A stretch of DNA of 34,075 nucleotides from UBA11524 sp963642705. GTDB taxonomy: Bacteria; Bacillota; Clostridia; Christensenellales; Aristaeellaceae. Below, in pieces: positions 6,592 to 14,474 of this stretch. Under the pieces are notes generated by a model. It was not told the DNA's origin. It did not search any database and saw only the letters and a list, made by a program, of their open reading frames with translations. Location of the stretch: positions 1 through 34,075 of the forward strand of contig CAVIHU010000019.1 of NCBI GenBank assembly GCA_963642705.1, given 5' to 3'. Each line of letters begins with the position of its first letter. Positions within the stretch are counted from its first letter, which is position 1. The position numbers and the translations under genes are program-made.

Positions 6592-6807
6592 ATGATGCCT
6601 TTGGGCATAGTGGAAAACGGTGATTCCGTCGTGATCGGCAAAATCACCGGACAGGATGAGGTGCGCCAGCATCTGGCGGAGCTTGGCTTCGTTGTTGGAG
6701 AACGCGTGACCGTCGTCAACAAGATGGGCGGCAATCTGATCTGCGCGGTCAAGGACAGCCGCATCGCGCTGAGTCAGGCCATGGCCATGCGGGTAATGGT
6801 AAGCTGA
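6592..6807 (+). CDS. feoA: FeoA-like ferrous iron transport accessory protein (first copy)
   Basis: This is a 71-residue SH3-like FeoA domain protein, a small cytosolic partner of the FeoB iron permease. Recognisable are the segments LAELGFVVGERVTVV and GGNLICAVKDSRIALSQAMA, the FeoA core of a Gly turn between strands and a final MRVMV strand. ATG at 6592 is chosen because AGGGAGG lies eight bases before it; the ATG at 6586 is only two bases from that site. It is the first gene of the operon, 23 bases before a second, divergent feoA. Two FeoA proteins ahead of FeoB are common in Clostridia. Confidence 0.9.
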   Translation: MMPLGIVENGDSVVIGKITGQDEVRQHLAELGFVVGERVTVVNKMGGNLICAVKDSRIALSQAMAMRVMVS

Positions 6808-6830
6808 GGAAGAAAAAGGAGGCAGAGAGC

Positions 6831-7052
6831 ATGAAGACCCTGAAGGATGTCAAAGTCGGTGAAAACGCCGTGGTCGTCCGTCTGCACGGCGAGGGTGCCG
6901 TGAAGCGCCGTATCATGGATATGGGACTGACCCGCGGCGTGGAGGTTCACGTGCGCAAGGTCGCTCCGCTGGGCGACCCGATGGAGCTGACCGTTCGCGG
7001 CTATGAGCTGAGCGTTCGCAAGGCTGACGCGGAAATGATCGAGGTTCAGTAA
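6831..7052 (+). CDS. feoA: FeoA-like ferrous iron transport accessory protein (second copy)
   Basis: A second 73-residue FeoA domain, preceded by AAAAAGGAGG. Typical features are MDMGLTRGVEVHVRKVAPLGDP, the FeoA loop with Gly-Asp-Pro, and VRGYELSVRKADAEMIEV at the end. This copy is the closer match to the standalone FeoA proteins that support FeoB. It differs enough from the first copy that they are not recent duplicates. FeoB starts 36 bases downstream, so all three should be on one mRNA controlled by the palindromes near 6505-6563. Confidence 0.93.
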   Translation: MKTLKDVKVGENAVVVRLHGEGAVKRRIMDMGLTRGVEVHVRKVAPLGDPMELTVRGYELSVRKADAEMIEVQ

Positions 7053-7087
7053 TTCTGCATTCCCGAACGATAAAGGAGGCGCCTAAA

Positions 7088-9454
7088 ATGGCGATTACAA
7101 TCGCGCTCGCAGGCAACCCGAACTGCGGCAAAACAACCATGTTCAATGCGCTGACGGGCTCCCGTCAGTTTGTCGGCAACTGGCCCGGTGTTACGGTCGA
7201 AAAGAAGGAAGGCAAGCTCAAGGGCAGCGAGGATATCATCATCCAGGACCTGCCGGGCATTTACTCCCTTTCTCCCTACACGCTGGAAGAGGTCGTTGCT
7301 CGTAATTATCTGGTCAACGATAAGCCCGATGCGATTCTCAACATTGTTGACTCCACCTCCATCGAGCGTAACCTGTACCTGACCACGCAGCTGCTCGAGC
7401 TGGGCACGCCGATGGTCATCGCAATGAACATGATCGATGTCTCCCGCAAGAACGGCGACAAGATCGACATGAAGAAGCTCAGCGCCGCGCTGGGCGTGGA
7501 GATCATCGAGACGTCCGCGCTGAAGGGCGAGGGCAGCATCAAGGCTGCTGAAATGGCCGCCGCCGCCGCGAAGAACGGCTCCATGGGCGAGCATCCGCAT
7601 GTGTTCACCGGCTCGGTGGAGCACGCGCTGGCGCACATCGAGGATCTTGTGGAAGGCAAGGTAGAAAAGCGCTTCCAGCGCTGGTACGCCGTGAAGCTCT
7701 TCGAGCGTGACGAAAAGGTCATGGAGGAGCTGAAGCTGTCCGACGATGTGAAGAAGAGCATCGAAGAGGTCGTTTCCTCCTGCGAGAAGGAAATGGATGA
7801 CGATGCCGAATCCATCATCACGAATCAGCGTTATGCCTACATCAACACCCTTATGCAGAACGCCGTCAAGAAGGGCAAGTCGAAGGGCAGCCTGAGCGTT
7901 TCCGATAAGATTGACCGCGTTGTCACCAACCGTATCCTGGCACTGCCGATCTTCGCGGTGATCATGTGGCTGGTATACTACATCTCCGTGACGACGGTCG
8001 GCGCTTTCCTGACGGACTGGACGAATGATACGCTCGTCGGCGAGATCATTCAGGGCAACCTGCAGACGTGGCTGGAAAGCATCCATTGCGCCGACTGGCT
8101 GACCGGCCTGATCGTCGACGGCATTGTCGGCGGCTGCGGCGCGGTGCTCGGCTTCGTGCCTCAGATGCTCGTCCTGTTCTTCCTGCTGGCAATTCTTGAG
8201 GATGTCGGCTACATGGCGCGTATCGCGTTCATCATGGACCGTATCTTCCGTAAGTTTGGTCTTTCCGGCAAGAGCTTCATTCCGATGCTGATCGGCTCGG
8301 GCTGCGGCGTTCCCGGCATCATGGCCTCCCGTACCATCGAGAGCGACCGTGACCGCAAGATGACCATCATGACCACCACCTTCATCCCCTGCGGCGCGAA
8401 GATGCCGATTATCGGTCTGATTGCCGCGGCTGTGTTCGGCGGCAGCGCATGGGTTGCAACCTCCGCCTACTTCATCGGCGTCGCTGCGATCGTTGTGTCC
8501 GGCATCACGCTGAAGAAGACGAAGCTCTTTGCCGGCGACCCCGCTCCGTTCGTCATGGAGCTGCCTGCGTATCACTTCCCGTCCGGCCGCAACATCTTCC
8601 ACAGCGTGTGGGAGCGCGGTTGGAGCTTCATCAAGCGCGCCGGCACGGTCATCCTCCTGTCCTCCATTGTGATCTGGTTCGGCAAGTCCTACGGCTGGGC
8701 ACCTGCTGCAGATGTGCAGGCAGAAGCAAAGGCTGCTTATGAAACTGAGCTGACCGACTATGAAACCGCGAAAGCCGACTACGATGCCGCTGCAGAGGCC
8801 GGCACGCTGGAAGAGGACGCGGAAGAGCCTGAAGAGCCCTCGCTTGCACCCGAAATGGATCGTGCAGCCGGTTCCTGGGGCGCTGTGGAAAACATGGACT
8901 ACTCCCTCCTCGGCAAGATCGGCAACCCGGTCAGCGTCGTGTTCAAGCCCCTGGGCTTCGGCAACATGCCGTCTACGGTGGCTACCGTGATGGGTCTTGT
9001 TGCGAAGGAAGAGGTCGTCGGCGTGCTGGGCGTGCTGTACGGCGCAGATGACGCAGCTGACGTCGTCGACGATGAGGAGATGAGCGAGGACGAGAAGGCC
9101 GAAGCGCTGAGCCCGATTTCCGCCGCCTTCAACGAGTCCTCGAACGGTCACGGTCGTCTCGCGGCATATGCCTTCATGATCTTCAACCTGCTCTGCGCTC
9201 CCTGCTTCGCGGCTATCGGCGCCATGAAGCGTGAATTCAACAATGCCAAGTGGACGCTGGCTGCCGTCGGCTATCAGTGCTGCTTCGCCTACGCGGTTGC
9301 GCTGATCGTCTATCAGCTGGGTCTGCTGTTCAATGGTGTCGGCTTCGGCTTCGGCACGGCTGTCGCCATCCTCCTGCTGGCCGCGCTGGTTTACCTGCTC
9401 GTCCGCAAGAATCCGTATGACGAAAACCACCTCACTCAGAAGGTTTCTGCCTGA
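7088..9454 (+). CDS. feoB: Ferrous iron transport protein B
   Basis: FeoB is the membrane permease for Fe(II) with a cytosolic GTPase. The 788-residue product starts with a G domain: G1 GNPNCGKTT (9-17), G3 DLPG (54-57), G4 NMID (114-117) and G5 TSALKG. A helical guanine-dissociation-inhibitor region follows to about 270. The membrane domain contains the two Gate repeats, with FIPMLIGSGCGVPGIMASRTIES and FIPCGAKMPI. Odd features are an acidic, Ala/Glu-rich insertion at about 538-600 and a second acidic stretch (DDAADVVDDEEMSEDEK) near 655 between late membrane helices. AAAGGAGG precedes the ATG. Confidence 0.97.
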   Translation: MAITIALAGNPNCGKTTMFNALTGSRQFVGNWPGVTVEKKEGKLKGSEDIIIQDLPGIYSLSPYTLEEVVARNYLVNDKPDAILNIVDSTSIERNLYLTTQLLELGTPMVIAMNMIDVSRKNGDKIDMKKLSAALGVEIIETSALKGEGSIKAAEMAAAAAKNGSMGEHPHVFTGSVEHALAHIEDLVEGKVEKRFQRWYAVKLFERDEKVMEELKLSDDVKKSIEEVVSSCEKEMDDDAESIITNQRYAYINTLMQNAVKKGKSKGSLSVSDKIDRVVTNRILALPIFAVIMWLVYYISVTTVGAFLTDWTNDTLVGEIIQGNLQTWLESIHCADWLTGLIVDGIVGGCGAVLGFVPQMLVLFFLLAILEDVGYMARIAFIMDRIFRKFGLSGKSFIPMLIGSGCGVPGIMASRTIESDRDRKMTIMTTTFIPCGAKMPIIGLIAAAVFGGSAWVATSAYFIGVAAIVVSGITLKKTKLFAGDPAPFVMELPAYHFPSGRNIFHSVWERGWSFIKRAGTVILLSSIVIWFGKSYGWAPAADVQAEAKAAYETELTDYETAKADYDAAAEAGTLEEDAEEPEEPSLAPEMDRAAGSWGAVENMDYSLLGKIGNPVSVVFKPLGFGNMPSTVATVMGLVAKEEVVGVLGVLYGADDAADVVDDEEMSEDEKAEALSPISAAFNESSNGHGRLAAYAFMIFNLLCAPCFAAIGAMKREFNNAKWTLAAVGYQCCFAYAVALIVYQLGLLFNGVGFGFGTAVAILLLAALVYLLVRKNPYDENHLTQKVSA

Positions 9455-9505
9455 CGGAAGTCATCCGCTCGTCTTCTGACCAGGCGTTTCCTGATTTCCT
9501 CTTGT

Positions 9506-9556
9506 GAAGCAGGCAGGGGATGCGGTTTCTGCATCATCCGCGCCCCCTGCCGCTTC
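9506..9556 (+). other. Stem-loop between feoB and the Cys-rich peptide gene
   Basis: GAAGCAGGCAGGGG (9506-9519) pairs with CCCCTGCCGCTTC (9544-9556) with one bulged base, giving about 13 base pairs. No U-tract follows, so it is more likely an mRNA stability or processing element than a terminator. The rest of the 160-base gap shows no gene. Confidence 0.5.
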
Positions 9557-9614
9557 GTGAACAGCGCGTCACGGCTTTCCTCCACCGAATGTCGCGCAGA
9601 AAGGAAACAAATCC

Positions 9615-9752
9615 ATGGCAACAATTCTTGTCGGCGCAGTCGTTTTGCTGATTGTCGGCGCAGTTATCTGGAAAATGGTCAAGGACAAGAAAAGTGGTAG
9701 CTCTGCATGCAGCTGCGGCGGCGACTGCGGCAAGTGCAAAGGCTGTCACTGA
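9615..9752 (+). CDS. FeoB-associated Cys-rich membrane peptide
   Basis: This 45-residue ORF begins MATILVGAVVLLIVGAVIW, one membrane helix, followed by a lysine-rich turn and a tail with five cysteines ending CGGDCGKCKGCH. That is the pattern of the FeoB-associated Cys-rich membrane proteins (Pfam FeoB_associated) found next to feoB in Firmicutes and Bacteroidetes. The Cys/His tail probably handles Fe(II) on the membrane face. AAAGGA lies about ten bases upstream. It is the last gene of the feo operon, with a terminator 17 bases downstream. The family link is strong from location and pattern; its precise task is not established. Confidence 0.88.
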   Translation: MATILVGAVVLLIVGAVIWKMVKDKKSGSSACSCGGDCGKCKGCH

Positions 9753-9769
9753 TTTCAGGCAACATCATA

Positions 9770-9804
9770 AAAACCCCGGCGGGCTTGCACCCTGTCGGGG
9801 TTTT
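9770..9804 (+). terminator. Terminator of the feo operon
   Basis: AAAACCCCGGC pairs with GTCGGGGTTTT around the 13-base loop, with a run of A on one side and T on the other. It could therefore act in both directions. It begins 18 bases after the Cys-rich peptide stop. Confidence 0.85.
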
Positions 9805-9933
9805 CAAGTGGGTCAAGGGAAGAGCTTCCTTGCAGGGGCAAGGCGCAGAGTCCATTGCGGGGTTTGCGGCAGCACCCAATCAGGCAATCACACACAAGCA
9901 AGGCAATGGCTGCGGCCAACCGTCGCAAAGGGC

Positions 9934-9955
9934 AAAAAAAGCGGACCAAGTCCGC
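9934..9955 (-). terminator. Orphan minus-strand intrinsic terminator upstream of serS
   Basis: On the minus strand GCGGAC TTG GTCCGC is a 6-bp stem with a 3-base loop followed by seven T. No minus-strand gene precedes it; only the serS promoter and leader lie on that side. It would end a transcript running antisense to the serS leader. Otherwise it is an accidental structure. The 130 bases before it hold nothing recognisable. Confidence 0.5.
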
Positions 9956-9964
9956 GAAGTCCCC

Positions 9965-9993
9965 TTGCATCCGCCATGAAAATGGTGTATAAT
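9965..9993 (+). promoter_or_regulatory. Promoter of the serS T-box leader
   Basis: TTGCAT (9965-9970) and a perfect TATAAT (9988-9993) are 17 bases apart. Transcription would start near 10000, just before the first T-box stem. Confidence 0.8.
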
Positions 9994-9999
9994 GTCACC

Positions 10000-10240
10000 G
10001 TTCACATTCCCGATTGACGGAGGCAGTGCTTCCCTCTCCCTGCAGAGAGCCGCCGGATGGTGCAAGACGGCGGGAGGCGGCGGCGTTCTTCCACCTCCGG
10101 ATGGGTGCAGATGATGAATCTGCCGGGTTCGCCCGATACAGCGGCAATTGAGCGGTCTGACGCATGTCAGGCAAACTGGGTGGCAACGCGAGCTTCTCGT
10201 CCCGGTCTATTCTGACGGGATGGGCGGCTCTTTTTGTTTC
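10000..10240 (+). promoter_or_regulatory. T-box riboswitch (Ser) controlling serS
   Basis: The leader carries the T-box element GGGTGGCAACGCG at 10178-10190, which pairs with the 3' end of uncharged tRNA. A terminator helix follows (GAGC...CGTCCCG with CGGGATG...GCTC), ending in TTTTT at 10231-10235. Stem I spans about 10017-10100. In the position of the specifier loop the bases read TCC (10090-10092) before ACCTCCGG, a serine codon, agreeing with the downstream gene. Low charging of tRNA-Ser should favour antitermination and SerRS synthesis. Confidence 0.88.
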
Positions 10241-10271
10241 CCGAATACATGAAAGCAGGAGGAATTCAATC

Positions 10272-11552
10272 ATGCTGGATATCAACCTTCTCCGCACCAA
10301 CCCCGAGCTGGTCAAGGAGAACATCCGCAGGAAGTTCCAGGATCAAAAGCTCGTCATGGTGGACGAGGTCGTCGAGATGGACAAGGAGTACCGCGCTGCC
10401 ATCAAGCAGGCGGATACGCTGCGCAATCAGATCAAGGTCACTTCCAAGCAGATCGGCGCCCTGATGGCGAAGGGGCAGAAGGACGAGGCGGAAAAGGCCA
10501 AGGAGCAGGTCGCCGTGTACAAGGCGGATCTGGAAGGGCTCGCCGCAAAGGAGGATGAGCTTCAGGAGGAAATCCGCAAGCGCATGCTCGTCATCCCGAA
10601 CATCATCGACCCGTCTGTGCCGATCGGCAAGGATGACAGCGAGAACGTTGAAATCGAGCGCTTCGGCGAGCCGGTCGTGCCGGATTTCGAGGTGCCGTAT
10701 CATGTGGACATCATGGAACGCCTGCACGGCATCGACCTCGACAGCGCACGCAGAACGTCCGGCAACGGCTTCTACTACCTCATGGGTGATATCGCGCGCC
10801 TGCATTCCGCCATCCTGTCCTACGGGCGTGACTTTATGATCAACCGCGGTTTCACCTACTGCATTCCGCCGTACATGATTCACGGCAACGTCGTGACCGG
10901 CGTCATGTCCTTCGCGGAAATGGAGAACATGATGTACAAGATCGAGGGCGAGGATCTCTACCTGATCGGCACGTCCGAGCACTCCATGATCGGCAAGTTC
11001 ATCGACACGATTCTCGACGAAAGCCAGCTGCCGCAGACGCTCACGAGCTATTCGCCCTGCTTCCGCAAGGAAGTCGGTGCGCACGGCATCGAGGAGCGCG
11101 GCGTCTACCGCATCCATCAGTTCGAAAAGCAGGAGATGATCGTCGTCTGCAAGCCGGAGGACAGCCCGATGTGGTTTGACCGCCTGTGGCAGAATACGGT
11201 CGATTTCTTCCGCACGCTGGACATCCCGGTCCGCACGCTCGAGTGCTGCTCGGGCGACCTGGCTGACCTGAAGGTAAAGTCGCTGGACGTCGAGGCATGG
11301 TCTCCGCGCCAGAAGAAGTACTTCGAGGTCGGCAGCTGCTCCAACCTCGGCGACGCGCAGGCACGCCGCCTGAAGATCCGTGTCAAGGGCGACGACGGTC
11401 AAAAGTACTTTGCGCACACGCTCAACAACACCTGCGTTGCGCCGCCGCGTATGCTGATTGCCTTCCTGGAGAACAACCTGCAGGCAGACGGCCGCGTCCG
11501 CATTCCGGAAGCGCTGCGCATGTACATGGGCGGCAAGGAATATATCGGCTAA
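10272..11552 (+). CDS. serS: Seryl-tRNA synthetase
   Basis: SerRS charges tRNA-Ser with serine. The 426-residue product has the N-terminal two-helix coiled coil that grips the tRNA long arm (residues about 1-110, starting MLDINLLRTNPELVKENI). A class II catalytic core follows, with motif 2 SPCFRKEVGAHGIEERGVYRIHQ and motif 3 near VAPPRMLIAFLENN. The start ATG has AGGAGG in front; an upstream in-frame extension runs through the T-box and is not real. Motifs 2 and 3 differ from the Bacillus-type wording (GSAGRDTRG, GRTLVAILEN), so this is a divergent SerRS branch, but the catalytic Arg, Glu and His residues look intact. T-box control and a downstream terminator make it monocistronic. Confidence 0.95.
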   Translation: MLDINLLRTNPELVKENIRRKFQDQKLVMVDEVVEMDKEYRAAIKQADTLRNQIKVTSKQIGALMAKGQKDEAEKAKEQVAVYKADLEGLAAKEDELQEEIRKRMLVIPNIIDPSVPIGKDDSENVEIERFGEPVVPDFEVPYHVDIMERLHGIDLDSARRTSGNGFYYLMGDIARLHSAILSYGRDFMINRGFTYCIPPYMIHGNVVTGVMSFAEMENMMYKIEGEDLYLIGTSEHSMIGKFIDTILDESQLPQTLTSYSPCFRKEVGAHGIEERGVYRIHQFEKQEMIVVCKPEDSPMWFDRLWQNTVDFFRTLDIPVRTLECCSGDLADLKVKSLDVEAWSPRQKKYFEVGSCSNLGDAQARRLKIRVKGDDGQKYFAHTLNNTCVAPPRMLIAFLENNLQADGRVRIPEALRMYMGGKEYIG

Positions 11553-11559
11553 GGGCATC

Positions 11560-11598
11560 ACAGGGAATCGGGTTGCTCCGCCCGGTTCCCTGTTTTTT
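11560..11598 (+). terminator. serS terminator
   Basis: ACAGGGAATCGGG pairs with CCCGGTTCCCTGT over 13 positions around an 8-base loop, then TTTTTT. It starts seven bases after the serS stop. Confidence 0.92.
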
Positions 11599-11649
11599 GA
11601 AAATGCTGCGAATTTACCGGTCTGCCGAACAAATTCGCCTTCTGTTTCG

Positions 11650-11655
11650 TATAAT
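11650..11655 (+). promoter_or_regulatory. -10 element for the glycosidase-like gene
   Basis: A perfect TATAAT lies 34 bases before the ATG at 11689. The best -35 candidate (CGAACA at 11626-11631) is poor. A promoter here is likely because the preceding gene ends in a strong terminator. Confidence 0.55.
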
Positions 11656-11688
11656 AGTCGAGAGTATTTTTTCAGGAGGTACACATCC

Positions 11689-12702
11689 ATGCATCGCATT
11701 TTCCACCGGACGGCGGCGTTTCTGCTGTCCGGCCTGATGCTGCTTTCCCCGCTGACGGCAGCGGCTGAGGAATTTGACCTCGGCGGGGATGATGTTCTTG
11801 AGGAGACGGATTCCGCGTCTGCCGTTTCCGCCGCAGAGGCGCTTGGCTTTGAGCCGATTCCGTGGGATGTCAAGGTTTCCCCGAATAAGCCGAATCAGGC
11901 CTGTTATCTGCCGGATAACGCCGGCTATCATGATGACTCCATCGACATTCAGATTGAAGTCACCTACTGGACGCAGGATCTGGAGCAGGTCGATGCACCC
12001 GGAGACGGCACCACGACCGTCATGTCCGCGCACGTGAAGCTGACTGATGTCAGCCAATTCCGCACGGGCTTCGCCAACAAGTACCCGTCCAAGAACGCAC
12101 GCCACGTCAACGACATGACGAAGCGCTTCAAGGCCGTCATGGGCATCAACGGCGATTACTGCCTGTACCACGCGCAGGGCATCGTTGCGCGCAACGGCAC
12201 CATCCTCCGCATGCAGCCGCACAAGGGGCGCGATGAGCTGATTGTCGACATGAACGGCGACTTTCACCTCATCACCAAAACAACGCAGGCAAAGTGGGAC
12301 GATTACGTGAACAACGGCGGCACCGTGCTGCATGCGTTCTGTTTCGGTCCCGCGCTCGTGGTGGACGGCGTGGCGCTGTCCGATTTGGATGAGGTCAGGC
12401 TCGACTGCGGCAAGGCGAAGAAGGCGCAGCGCATCATCATCGGGCAGCTTGGTCCGCTGGAGTACCTCATCATCACCAACGAGGGTCCCGAAAGCACCTC
12501 GCCGCCATCCGTCGGATTTGACCTCGTGCAGATGGCGAACCTATGCGTCAAATTCGGGCTGGACAACGCGTACAACCTCGACGGCGGTTCGTCCAGCACC
12601 ATTTCCCTGAATAATCAGAAAATCAACTCGCCCTCCAGCCATAAGAACCGCATGGTCGGCGACTGTATCTGGTTCGCGACGCTCGTCCCGAGCGAAGAAT
12701 GA
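11689..12702 (+). CDS. Secreted phosphodiester glycosidase-like protein (NAGPA/DUF2233 family)
   Basis: The 337-residue product starts with a signal peptide (basic MHRIFHR, hydrophobic core, TAAAEE cleavage region) and has no lipobox cysteine, so it is probably released or wall-held. After an acidic linker comes a domain with GINGDYC (about residues 150-156), CFGPALVVDGV, LGPLEYLIITNEG and NLDGGSSST. These are hallmarks of the phosphodiester glycosidase family (Pfam NAGPA, formerly DUF2233) named for the mammalian enzyme that uncovers mannose-6-phosphate. Bacterial members act on cell-envelope or exopolysaccharide linkages; the substrate here is unknown. The start has AGGAGGT nine bases upstream. 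It is a single-gene unit between two terminators. Confidence 0.88.
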   Translation: MHRIFHRTAAFLLSGLMLLSPLTAAAEEFDLGGDDVLEETDSASAVSAAEALGFEPIPWDVKVSPNKPNQACYLPDNAGYHDDSIDIQIEVTYWTQDLEQVDAPGDGTTTVMSAHVKLTDVSQFRTGFANKYPSKNARHVNDMTKRFKAVMGINGDYCLYHAQGIVARNGTILRMQPHKGRDELIVDMNGDFHLITKTTQAKWDDYVNNGGTVLHAFCFGPALVVDGVALSDLDEVRLDCGKAKKAQRIIIGQLGPLEYLIITNEGPESTSPPSVGFDLVQMANLCVKFGLDNAYNLDGGSSSTISLNNQKINSPSSHKNRMVGDCIWFATLVPSEE

Positions 12703-12719
12703 AGCACATTGGGTTTCAT

Positions 12720-12750
12720 AGCAGCTGCTCCCTCTGAGCGGCTGCTTTTT
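12720..12750 (+). terminator. Terminator after the glycosidase-like gene
   Basis: AGCAGCTGCTC and GAGCGGCTGCT form an 11-bp stem with one mismatch and loop CCTCT, then TTTTT. The stem is nearly the same sequence as the terminator at 4594-4625. Confidence 0.88.
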
Positions 12751-12857
12751 CTTTCCCATCATTGATGATGATTGCAGCAGGAGCGTGCCTCCTCTGCTCC
12801 ATTTTCCCGAACGTTTTGCCGCTTCGTCCCGAAAATGTTTTTATTTTCGTTTATCCC

Positions 12858-12886
12858 TTGACATTGTTTGCCGAGTGGCGCATAAT
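12858..12886 (+). promoter_or_regulatory. purA promoter
   Basis: TTGACA (12858-12863) and CATAAT (12881-12886) are 17 bases apart. Transcription would begin near 12893, leaving a leader of about 100 bases before purA. I see no purine riboswitch core in it. Confidence 0.8.
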
Positions 12887-12992
12887 AAAGTGTAACTGCC
12901 CTGACATTGTTCGTGAGTGCGGTTATGCCGAAACCGTGAGCAGATCCACTGCCGCCTGGCAGTCTGCCGATTTTAAGGGGGATGTTTCCAAC

Positions 12993-14267
12993 ATGGTTCG
13001 TACCATTGTAGGCGCCAACTGGGGCGATGAGGGCAAGGGCAAGGTTACTGACCTGCTCGCCGAAGAGAGCGACATCGTTGTCCGCTTTCAGGGCGGCGCC
13101 AATGCCGGTCACACCATCATCAATGAATACGGCAAGTTCGCACTTCATCTGCTTCCGTCCGGCGTTTTCCACCGGAATGTGGTGAACATCATCGGACCCG
13201 GCGTGGCGCTGAATATCGAGGCGCTGCTGACTGAGCTGGATTCTCTGACTTCCCGCGGCGTCCCGATGCCCAAGCTCATGATTTCTGATCGCTGCCAGGT
13301 CATGATGCCCTATCATATCGATTTTGACCGTCTGGAGGAGGAGCGCCTCGGCAAGAGCGCGTTCGGCTCCACCAAGAGCGGCATTGCTCCCTTCTACTCT
13401 GATAAGTTCGCCAAGGTCGGCATTCAGGTCTGCCAGCTCTACGATGAGGCGCTGCTCCGCAAGCGCCTTGAAATCGCGCTGGTGAAGAAGAATGTCCTGC
13501 TGGAGCACCTGTATCATCAGCCGCCGATTGACATTGATGTGCTGATGACGAAGCTGCATGACCTCGCCGAGAAAATTCGCCCGATGGTCGCTGACACGAC
13601 GTATTATCTGCATCAGGCGAATCAGGAGGGCAAGACCATCCTGCTCGAGGGGCAGCTCGGCTCCCTGCGCGACCCCGACCACGGCATTTATCCCTACACG
13701 ACCTCATCCTCTCCGCTCGCGGGCTACGGCTGCGTGGGTGCAGGCGTTTCACCGCGCGACATGACCGATATCGTGTGCGTCACGAAGGCCTATTCATCCT
13801 GCGTGGGTGCAGGCGCATTCGTCAGCAGGCTCGACGGCGCCGCAGGCGACGAGCTCCGCCGCCGCGGCGGTGATGCCGGTGAATTCGGCGCAACGACCGG
13901 CCGCGCGCGCGATGTCGGCTGGTTCGATGCCGTTGCGACGCGTTACGGCGTGATGGTGCAGGGCGCAACGCAGGTCGTCCTGACGAACCTCGACGTGCTG
14001 GGCTATCTCGACGAGATTCCGGTGTGCGTGGCGTACGAGGTGGACGGCAGGCAGATTACCGAATTCCCCGCGACCCCGACGCTGATGCGCTGCAAACCGG
14101 TCTACGAAATGCTGTCCGGCTGGAAGTGCGATATCCGCGGTGTCAAAAGCTACGATGAGCTGCCGGAGAATTGCCGGAAATATGTGGAATTCATCGAAAA
14201 ATCATGCGGTGTGCCGATTAAAATGGTATCGAATGGTCCCAAGCGCCATGAGGTGCTTTATCGCTGA
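12993..14267 (+). CDS. purA: Adenylosuccinate synthetase (divergent)
   Basis: PurA joins IMP and aspartate with GTP to make adenylosuccinate, the first step from IMP to AMP. The 424-residue length and the N-terminal ANWGDEGKGKVTDLLA (catalytic Asp and P-loop), GGANAGHT (catalytic His) and LHLLPSG are standard. Later motifs depart from the usual text: STKSGIAPFYSDK replaces GTTGRGIGPAYEDK, and GQLGSLRDPDHGIYPY replaces GAQGTLLDIDHGTYPY. GATTGRARDVGWFD and VLTNLDVLG are recognisable. This is therefore a divergent subgroup, with function intact as far as I can see. ATG at 12993 has AAGGGGGA ten bases upstream. The longer frame opening at 12762 includes the promoter and is rejected. Confidence 0.93.
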   Translation: MVRTIVGANWGDEGKGKVTDLLAEESDIVVRFQGGANAGHTIINEYGKFALHLLPSGVFHRNVVNIIGPGVALNIEALLTELDSLTSRGVPMPKLMISDRCQVMMPYHIDFDRLEEERLGKSAFGSTKSGIAPFYSDKFAKVGIQVCQLYDEALLRKRLEIALVKKNVLLEHLYHQPPIDIDVLMTKLHDLAEKIRPMVADTTYYLHQANQEGKTILLEGQLGSLRDPDHGIYPYTTSSSPLAGYGCVGAGVSPRDMTDIVCVTKAYSSCVGAGAFVSRLDGAAGDELRRRGGDAGEFGATTGRARDVGWFDAVATRYGVMVQGATQVVLTNLDVLGYLDEIPVCVAYEVDGRQITEFPATPTLMRCKPVYEMLSGWKCDIRGVKSYDELPENCRKYVEFIEKSCGVPIKMVSNGPKRHEVLYR

Positions 14268-14276
14268 TGCGGATTC

Positions 14277-14304
14277 AGGCAGAGAAGTTTTTCCCTGCCT
14301 TTTT
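14277..14304 (+). terminator. purA terminator
   Basis: AGGCAG...GAA pairs with TTC...CTGCCT, followed by TTTTT. It begins nine bases after the purA stop. The remaining 170 bases before hisH contain no gene and no clear promoter match. Confidence 0.8.
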
Positions 14305-14474
14305 CCGGACGTTGATGCTTTAATACATTAGCGTGATGATTTGTTGTATGCTTTGTCCGATCACCCTCCGGACTCCTTCAGCTTCACACACGCGCTCACT
14401 TGATTTGTGCGGTTTTGTCATGGAAATCAGCTGTTCATCCTATCAAAATTCACCCTCAAGGAGGAAAAGCGCAG

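Noticed and set aside
10164..10271. N-terminal extension of SerRS
   Set aside because: It translates the T-box and terminator; AGGAGG and the conserved start MLDINLL are at 10272.
12893..12992. Purine riboswitch in the purA leader
   Set aside because: I could not find the conserved junction core or loop pairs of the guanine/adenine class.
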